Assembly (NCBI RefSeq): GCF_014235785.1
Contig: NZ_CP060137.1
Span: 2,232,001-2,296,000 of the forward strand
From: Bacillus sp. PAMC26568
GTDB taxonomy: Bacteria > Bacillota > Bacilli > Bacillales > Bacillaceae
Direction: 5' to 3'
Length of the DNA: 64,000 nt
Position numbers and translations under genes: made by a program. The notes beneath the pieces are model-generated. The model worked only from the letters and a program-made list of their open reading frames with translations. It ran no database searches and was not told where the DNA came from. This document shows positions 59,003 to 64,000 of the stretch, in pieces (the first letter of the stretch is position 1; the number at the start of each line of letters is the position of its first letter).

Positions 59003-60148
59003 ATGAAAGAAATTCGAGTTGGAATGATTGGCTATAAGTTTATGGGAAAAGCACACAGTTTAGCTTATCGAAATGTTCCTTTTTTCTTTCCAGGAGTGGC
59101 GAAACCTGTACGTAAAGCAATTGCTGGACGAAATAAAGAGGGTGTGAAGCAGGCAGCGGAAGAGCTTGGATGGGAAAGCTATGAAACAGACTGGCGTAAA
59201 ATGATTGAAAGAGACGATATTGATTTAATAGATATTGTCACACCAAATAATTCTCATGCTGAAATGGCTATTGCAGCTGCAGAAGCGGGAAAGCATGTGA
59301 TCTGTGAAAAGCCGTTATCATTAAATTCCGAACAGGCAGAAAGAATGCTTGAGGCTGTAACTAGAAATAAAGTGATTCATATGATTTCTCATAATTATCG
59401 ATTTGCTCCTGCCGTACAATATGCAAAGAAACTAATTCAGCAGGGACGCTTAGGAAGAATTTATCATGTTCGGGCGACATATCTTCAGGACTGGATTATG
59501 GATCCCGATTTCCCGATTGCATGGAGATTAAAAAAAGAGGTAACAGGTTCAGGTGCACTAGGTGACATTGGTGCACATATCATTGATCTTTCAAGATTTT
59601 TAGTAGGTGAAATTTCAGAAGTTGTCGGTTCAATGGAAACCTTTATTAAAGAAAGACCAATTGATGAAATGTCTGATAAAAAAGAAAAAGTGGATGTAGA
59701 TGATGCAGCTTCATTTATTGCCAAGTTTGAAAATGGGGCAATGGGAGTATTCGAAGCGACACGTTTTGCAGCAGGAAATCGAAATCGAAATAGTTTTGAG
59801 ATCAATGCTGAATTTGGTTCGATTAAATGGGATCTTGAAAATATGAACAATTTACATGTCTACTTAACAGAGGATGATAAAGGTCTGCAAGGTTTTAGAG
59901 TGATTAATTGTACTGAAGAAGTGCATCCGTATGCTGATGCATATTGGCCAGCTGGTCATATCATTGGCTATGAGCATACCTTCGTCAATTTAATGTCTGA
60001 ACTTATGAAAGCGATTTCAAATAATAACCTTCCGTCCCCTAATTTCTACGATGGTTTACAGAACCAGCTCATACTCGATGCGATAGAACGATCATCAGCA
60101 GAAAAAAGATGGATCACCATCTCAAAGAAAATAGAACAGCTGCAGTAA
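59003..60148 (+). CDS. Gfo/Idh/MocA family oxidoreductase
   Basis: A 381-aa NAD(P)-dependent sugar or inositol dehydrogenase type enzyme. VGMIGYKFMGKAHSLAYRNV is the N-terminal dinucleotide-binding loop, ICEKPLSLNSEQAERML has the conserved EKP Lys, and GDIGAHIIDLSRFL carries the D-x-x-x-H catalytic block. Proximity to an AraR-like regulator and sugar importer suggests it catabolises the imported sugar. ATG 59003 lies close behind GCTGGTGATCTG, a modest RBS. Confidence 0.9.
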   Translation: MKEIRVGMIGYKFMGKAHSLAYRNVPFFFPGVAKPVRKAIAGRNKEGVKQAAEELGWESYETDWRKMIERDDIDLIDIVTPNNSHAEMAIAAAEAGKHVICEKPLSLNSEQAERMLEAVTRNKVIHMISHNYRFAPAVQYAKKLIQQGRLGRIYHVRATYLQDWIMDPDFPIAWRLKKEVTGSGALGDIGAHIIDLSRFLVGEISEVVGSMETFIKERPIDEMSDKKEKVDVDDAASFIAKFENGAMGVFEATRFAAGNRNRNSFEINAEFGSIKWDLENMNNLHVYLTEDDKGLQGFRVINCTEEVHPYADAYWPAGHIIGYEHTFVNLMSELMKAISNNNLPSPNFYDGLQNQLILDAIERSSAEKRWITISKKIEQLQ

Positions 60149-60149
60149 A

Positions 60150-60172
60150 GCGGGAGGAATCCCATTTTTTTA
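60150..60172 (+). terminator. Short-stem terminator after the dehydrogenase gene
   Basis: GGGA (60152-60155) and TCCC (60160-60163) form a short stem directly before ATTTTTTT. The stem is only four pairs, so it is probably leaky. Confidence 0.5.
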
Positions 60173-60269
60173 TTAATTATATAAATATTCCTAGTTTTCT
60201 TATAAAAATGCTTTTCTAAAGAAGGATTAGTTGTTATATTGAATATATCAACCGTTGAAAGGTGACGCT

Positions 60270-61403
60270 ATGACTACTTTTAATCCTCTTTATCTAAAAG
60301 TATACAATGTACTATTAAATCAAATACAGAGCGGGAAACTAAAACATGGTGATAAGGTTCCTTCAGAAAAAGAATTAGCAGATCAATTCGAGGTCAGCAG
60401 GATTACATCGAAAAAAGCATTGGATTTGCTTTCAGAAGAAAAATTAATTGAAAGAATACAAGGCAAGGGCTCGTTTGTTATTCATTCAAATGCTGAAATA
60501 GATGCTTCTTACAAAACAAAGTCAGCTATAGCTAATCGTAAATTAATCGGATTTATTTTACCTGGATTTGATGACAGTTATGGGATGGAGCTTGTAAAAG
60601 CGGTTGAACAGAGGTGCAGTGAACTCGGAAGTAATTTGCTGTTAAAATTCAGCTATGGAAGCAAGGAAGTTGAAGAACAAGCAGTGAACGATTTTTTGCA
60701 AATGGGAGCAGAAGGACTTATTGTCTTTCCTGTTCACGGTGAGTACGTAAATAACAAGCTCCTAGAATTAGTTTCAAGGAATTTTCCAATTGTATTGATC
60801 GATCGATTCATTAAAGGAATTCCTGCTTCATTTGTGTGTACCGATCACAGAAAAGCAACGATTGAGATAACGAGTTACTTATTTCAATTAGGACATACAG
60901 AGATTGGTTTCATTTCACCGCCTTATGAGGGTACTACGGCAATAGAGGAACGAGTGATGGGGTTTCATATCGCTCACTCGGAGCATGGCATAAAGCTAAA
61001 TAGAGATTACATCCTGACTGAAATAAAAAATAGTTTGCCGGTTCATGAAAAGACCAATACTCTTTTGAATGAGGAACGGGTTGTTTTAGACAGATTCTTG
61101 AAGAAACATCAGAGCATTACTGCAATTGTGGCCTGTGAACATTCAATTGGGGAACAAGTAATGGCAAGTTTGTCAAAGCACGGGAGAAGTGTCCCAGATG
61201 ATGTATCTATAGTTTGTTTTGATTCTCCAGCGAATTCAAAAATTTTGTTTACTCATATCAAGCAAGATGAGCGGAATATCGCTTTAAAAGCTGTCAATCT
61301 TCTGCATGAAAAAATATCTAACTCAGCGTCTACTGTACAGCAGATTTTTATATCCCATTCCATTGCAGAAGGGGAAACAACTAAATCTTTTGCTCTAAAA
61401 TAG
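60270..61403 (+). CDS. GntR/LacI hybrid regulator, AraR-like
   Basis: A 377-aa repressor with an N-terminal GntR winged helix (LKHGDKVPSEKELADQFEVS then RITSKKALDLLSEEKLIERI) and a C-terminal LacI-type sugar-binding domain (LIGFILPGFDDSYGMELVKA, VLIDRFIKGIPASFVCTDHR). This fusion is the AraR architecture. It lies between a sugar dehydrogenase and a sugar importer and likely represses both until the sugar is present. ATG 60270 with AAAGGTGACGCT upstream is preferred to TTG 60255. Confidence 0.9.
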   Translation: MTTFNPLYLKVYNVLLNQIQSGKLKHGDKVPSEKELADQFEVSRITSKKALDLLSEEKLIERIQGKGSFVIHSNAEIDASYKTKSAIANRKLIGFILPGFDDSYGMELVKAVEQRCSELGSNLLLKFSYGSKEVEEQAVNDFLQMGAEGLIVFPVHGEYVNNKLLELVSRNFPIVLIDRFIKGIPASFVCTDHRKATIEITSYLFQLGHTEIGFISPPYEGTTAIEERVMGFHIAHSEHGIKLNRDYILTEIKNSLPVHEKTNTLLNEERVVLDRFLKKHQSITAIVACEHSIGEQVMASLSKHGRSVPDDVSIVCFDSPANSKILFTHIKQDERNIALKAVNLLHEKISNSASTVQQIFISHSIAEGETTKSFALK

Positions 61404-61436
61404 GTCTGAATAATCAGGCCTATTTTATTTATTTTT
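61401..61436 (+). terminator. Terminator after the AraR-like regulator
   Basis: TAGGTCTGA (61401-61409) pairs with TCAGGCCTA (61413-61421), with one G-T wobble, followed by TTTTATTTATTTTT. It starts in the gene's stop codon. Confidence 0.88.
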
Positions 61437-61455
61437 AAAAATTCTGAAAAATATA

Positions 61456-61543
61456 TTGACTTGCAAATTCATAAGATATTAATATAGTACCTATAAAACA
61501 TAACAACATGACATGTCATTATGTTATTTGTAAGCGCTTTATT
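61456..61543 (+). promoter_or_regulatory. Promoter, palindromic operator and cre-like site of the sugar importer
   Basis: TTGACT (61456-61461), 18-base spacer and TAATAT (61480-61485) form a SigA-type promoter. Downstream, the perfect palindrome ATGACATGTCAT (61508-61519) sits inside a 26-base imperfect palindrome (61501-61526), a likely operator for the adjacent GntR-type regulator. TTTGTAAGCGCTTTAT (61526-61541) matches the CcpA cre consensus except at its last conserved CA, suggesting catabolite repression. All are inferred by eye. Confidence 0.65.
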
Positions 61544-61613
61544 TCTAGCTTATTGGAAAGGAGGACTCGGTTTTATTAATCATCATCACATATAAATTAA
61601 AGGGGGATTTTTC

Positions 61614-62897
61614 ATGAGGCACTTTAAAAGCATTATTTTATTAGCCGTTTCATTTTTGCTCCTTTTGGCAGGCTGCAGTTCAGAGTCATCATCAAGCAAG
61701 GAAACCGCAGATGGCAAAACAACGATCACATTCTGGCATCCAATGACAGACATTACTGGAGATGCAGTCAAAGAAGTGGTAAAAGCATTTGAAAAAGAAA
61801 ATCCTGATATTAAAGTGAAATCGGTTTATATTGCCAATCAAGGTGAAGGCTCAAACGAAAAACTCCTATCTTCCATTGCCGGCGGAAACCCTCCAGATGT
61901 CGCTTACTTCGACAGATTTGAGATTGCATCGTGGGCAGCACAAGGCTCTCTTGAAGATCTGACTGATCTAGCGAAGAAAGATAGCATCACTAAAGAAAAC
62001 TTTTACCCATTTGCCTGGGAAGAAGCAACCTACGAAGATAAACTTTACGGATTACCCACAACGACAGATTCCCGCTTAGTATACTACAACAAAAAACATT
62101 TCGAAAAAGCTGGACTAGATCCAGAAAACCCTCCTAAGACTATTGCAGAACTTGAAGAAGCAGCTGAAAAACTCACAATTAAAAAAGGTAAAAGATTCTC
62201 GCAGATCGGATTAATCCCTTGGCTTGACCAAGGCTGGTTCTACGGCTGGGGCTGGGCATTCGGAGGAGACTTTTACAACCCTGAAACACAAGAAGTAACA
62301 GCTGATGATCCTAAAAACGTTGAAGCGCTTAAATGGATTACAGATTACGCAAAAAAATACAATATTGAGGACATCACAGCTTTCACAAATTCACAAGGAA
62401 CAGGTGCGATGGATCCTTTCCTTACTGAACAAATCAGCATGAAGGTAAGCGGTCCATGGACTGTATCAGCGATTAATAAATTCAAGCCTGATTTAGAGTA
62501 TGGTGTATTCCCGATGCCTACTCCTACAGGCGATAACTTTACAACCTGGTCTGGCGGCTGGTCGACAGTTATCCCAAAAGGTGCAAAAGAAAAAGAAGCT
62601 GCCTGGGAATTTTTGAAGTTCTTTAGCGGAGAAGAAGGACAAAAAATATTCAGCGGAATTGCAAAAGACTTTTCTATTATTGATTCTGTGAATGAGGAAT
62701 TAGGATACAAGGATGATCCAATTCTTAAAGAGTTTGTTGATATTCTTCCTTCAAGCAATCACAGGCCGGTTATGACACAGGGAAGCTTGTATTGGAACGA
62801 ACTGGCAAGTGCTGTCGAAAATGCAACAAGAGGAAACGGCACACCTGAAGAACTTCTGAAAAAGGTAGATGACAAAGTGACGAAATCATTGAAATAA
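61614..62897 (+). CDS. Sugar ABC transporter substrate-binding lipoprotein
   Basis: A 427-aa secreted lipoprotein of the MalE/UgpB family. The signal peptide ends in the lipobox LLAGCSS, with Cys-21 as the lipidated residue. TTITFWHPMTDITGDAVKEV starts the mature binding domain and DPFLTEQISMKVSGPWTVSA is typical of the family. It captures a sugar or oligosaccharide for the permeases encoded next. RBS AAGGGGGA precedes ATG 61614. Regulated probably by the AraR-like protein and CcpA. Confidence 0.92.
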   Translation: MRHFKSIILLAVSFLLLLAGCSSESSSSKETADGKTTITFWHPMTDITGDAVKEVVKAFEKENPDIKVKSVYIANQGEGSNEKLLSSIAGGNPPDVAYFDRFEIASWAAQGSLEDLTDLAKKDSITKENFYPFAWEEATYEDKLYGLPTTTDSRLVYYNKKHFEKAGLDPENPPKTIAELEEAAEKLTIKKGKRFSQIGLIPWLDQGWFYGWGWAFGGDFYNPETQEVTADDPKNVEALKWITDYAKKYNIEDITAFTNSQGTGAMDPFLTEQISMKVSGPWTVSAINKFKPDLEYGVFPMPTPTGDNFTTWSGGWSTVIPKGAKEKEAAWEFLKFFSGEEGQKIFSGIAKDFSIIDSVNEELGYKDDPILKEFVDILPSSNHRPVMTQGSLYWNELASAVENATRGNGTPEELLKKVDDKVTKSLK

Positions 62898-62905
62898 GGC
62901 TGCAG

Positions 62906-62931
62906 AGGGATTCTCCATCTGGGGAATCCCT
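62906..62931 (+). terminator. Intra-operon hairpin after the binding-protein gene
   Basis: AGGGATTC (62906-62913) pairs with GAATCCCT (62924-62931); the inner TCC-GG bases extend the stem. A few A's rather than T's follow, so it probably stabilises the binding-protein mRNA or reduces downstream expression, as is common after this gene class. Confidence 0.65.
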
Positions 62932-62957
62932 GATAAAAACCAAAGGAGGTATGTTTC

Positions 62958-63902
62958 ATGCAGCAGCCAGTGATAAAGGAGTCAGCCAGCATAAATGAAA
63001 TTCCTGTTGTAAAAAAGAAAAGGTGGAGAAATAAATCTTCCTTATATGGTGTCCTTTTTGTCACACCCTGGATTTTAGGACTTATTATTTTTTATGCTTT
63101 TCCATTAATATCATCCATTTACTTCAGCTTTACAACATATAGTATCCTTCAGCCCGGTGAGTTTGTCGGATTGCAGAATTATAAAGAGCTGATGAGTGAT
63201 GACCTCTTTTGGAAGTCGGTATCTAATACCATATATTTCGCTGTCTTTTATGTCCCTCTGAGCATCATTTTCGGAGTATGTTTGGCAATGATCCTGAATT
63301 TGAAAGTGAAAGGCATGACGGTTTACCGCACAATTTTCTTTTTGCCTACACTAGTGCCGCAGGTAGCCCTAGCGGTGCTTTGGATGTGGCTCTTAAATCC
63401 GCAGTTTGGTTTAATCAATGGCATGCTGGATCTTATCGGAATTCAAGGGCCTGCATGGTTAGGCAGTGAAACCTGGTCGAAGCCATCGATCGTTATAATG
63501 TCCCTTTGGGGAATTGGGCAGGCTGTCGTCATCTATTTGGCAGGATTAACGGATATTTCCGAGGATTACTATGATGCTGCTGAAGTAGACGGGGCAAATT
63601 GGTTCCAGAAAACGATACATATTACCTTGCCGTTATTAACTCCCGTCATCTTTTTCAACCTCGTTATGGGTGTTATTGGCGCTTTCCAGCAGTTTGCATT
63701 GCCGTACGCGCTGACTGGCGGACAGGGAACTCCAGCAAATTCATTAACCTTTTATGTCATGTATTTATATGACAATGGATTTAAGTTTTTTAAAATGGGA
63801 TACGCCTCTGCGATGGCATGGATCCTCTTTGCTATCATCATGATTTTAACAGCGGTTATTTTCTCTACTTCAAAAAGATGGGTTCATTATCAAGGAAAAT
63901 AA
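62958..63902 (+). CDS. Sugar ABC transporter permease, MalF/LacF-like
   Basis: A 314-aa inner-membrane permease with six segments. The cytoplasmic EAA loop is YYDAAEVDGANWFQKTIHIT (about 210-229), where the shared ATPase docks. The N-terminal 30 residues are cytoplasmic and basic. GGAGGT precedes ATG 62958. It forms a heterodimer with the permease encoded next; the ATPase is not in the window and may be a shared MsmX-type subunit. Confidence 0.92.
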   Translation: MQQPVIKESASINEIPVVKKKRWRNKSSLYGVLFVTPWILGLIIFYAFPLISSIYFSFTTYSILQPGEFVGLQNYKELMSDDLFWKSVSNTIYFAVFYVPLSIIFGVCLAMILNLKVKGMTVYRTIFFLPTLVPQVALAVLWMWLLNPQFGLINGMLDLIGIQGPAWLGSETWSKPSIVIMSLWGIGQAVVIYLAGLTDISEDYYDAAEVDGANWFQKTIHITLPLLTPVIFFNLVMGVIGAFQQFALPYALTGGQGTPANSLTFYVMYLYDNGFKFFKMGYASAMAWILFAIIMILTAVIFSTSKRWVHYQGK

Positions 63903-63915
63903 GGAGGGATTCGAA

Positions 63916-64000
63916 TGAGAACGAAAACGTCAAAAAGCATATTCGCCCATACATTTCTGATATTGATATCCATTCTCTTTTTAGTTCCATTTTTCTGGAT
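63916..64000 (+). CDS. Sugar ABC transporter permease, MalG-like, N-terminal fragment
   Basis: Only the first 28 codons are present before the window ends. ATG 63916 follows AAGGAGGGATTCGA. The fragment MRTKTSKSIFAHTFLIL followed by a hydrophobic helix (ISILFLVPFFW) matches the first membrane segment of MalG/AraQ-type permeases. Position right after a MalF-like gene supports this. Confidence 0.8.

Overview
The window looks like a chromosomal segment of a low-GC, endospore-forming Bacillaceae species (Bacillus/Metabacillus type). This rests on AT-rich composition, strong GGAGG-type ribosome binding sites, frequent TTG/GTG starts, a cwlJ spore-germination hydrolase, and an exopolysaccharide operon whose conserved genes match the Bacillus subtilis eps operon (epsB, epsC, epsD, epsF, epsG, epsL, epsM, epsN). 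No rRNA, tRNA, CRISPR array or intact insertion sequence was seen.

Region 1 (1-26628) is one long plus-strand exopolysaccharide operon. It opens with the end of the chain-length co-polymerase and the BY-kinase, then a structured leader that looks like the EAR (epsC) antitermination RNA, a long hairpin and a 58-aa ORF. After these come the nucleotide-sugar dehydratase EpsC, GalU, many glycosyltransferases, the EpsG-type polymerase, two acetyltransferases, a pyruvyltransferase-like protein, a GH88/105-like glycosidase, an AT-rich cassette (GT-D enzyme, GT2, flippase), and finally epsL-epsM-epsN and galE. GalU, GalE, EpsC, EpsM and EpsN make and modify the sugar precursors, EpsL primes the lipid carrier, the glycosyltransferases build the repeat, and the flippase and EpsG export and polymerise it.

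Region 2 (26629-33741) is a complete paeninodin-type lasso peptide operon: cyclase, 51-aa precursor ending in Ser, HPr-kinase-like peptide kinase, PqqD-like leader-binding protein, B2 protease, nucleotidyltransferase and ABC exporter. Region 3 (33853-40786) holds a large beta-helix protein and, on the minus strand, a second RiPP-like operon. It has a 68-aa Gly/Pro/Asn-rich precursor, an HPr-kinase homologue, a PqqD protein, a soluble S24/S26 peptidase, an ABC exporter and a nucleotidyltransferase, but no cyclase and no B2 protease. I could not match this second set to a described class, and it is the most novel item here. Both RiPP operons and a later acyltransferase locus are preceded by clusters of GTTCTYT boxes, the consensus of the biofilm repressor SinR. 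This suggests they are co-expressed with biofilm matrix.

Region 4 (41066-54362) is ordinary Bacillaceae chromosome: SatD/DUF3307/peptidase E, small membrane and enzyme genes, a YdcZ-type transporter pair divergent from a Crp-family regulator, two orphan peptide-ABC permeases, a soluble histidine kinase, a potassium channel, a nitrilase-family/GNAT pair with a decayed third gene, cwlJ, and a YeeE/TsuA-type sulfur transporter. Region 5 (54363-64000) begins with transposon-like debris and a CheR-like methyltransferase. An acyltransferase interrupted by one in-frame amber codon follows, then an aldo-keto reductase, a Gfo/Idh/MocA dehydrogenase, an AraR-like GntR/LacI hybrid regulator and a sugar ABC importer that runs off the right edge.
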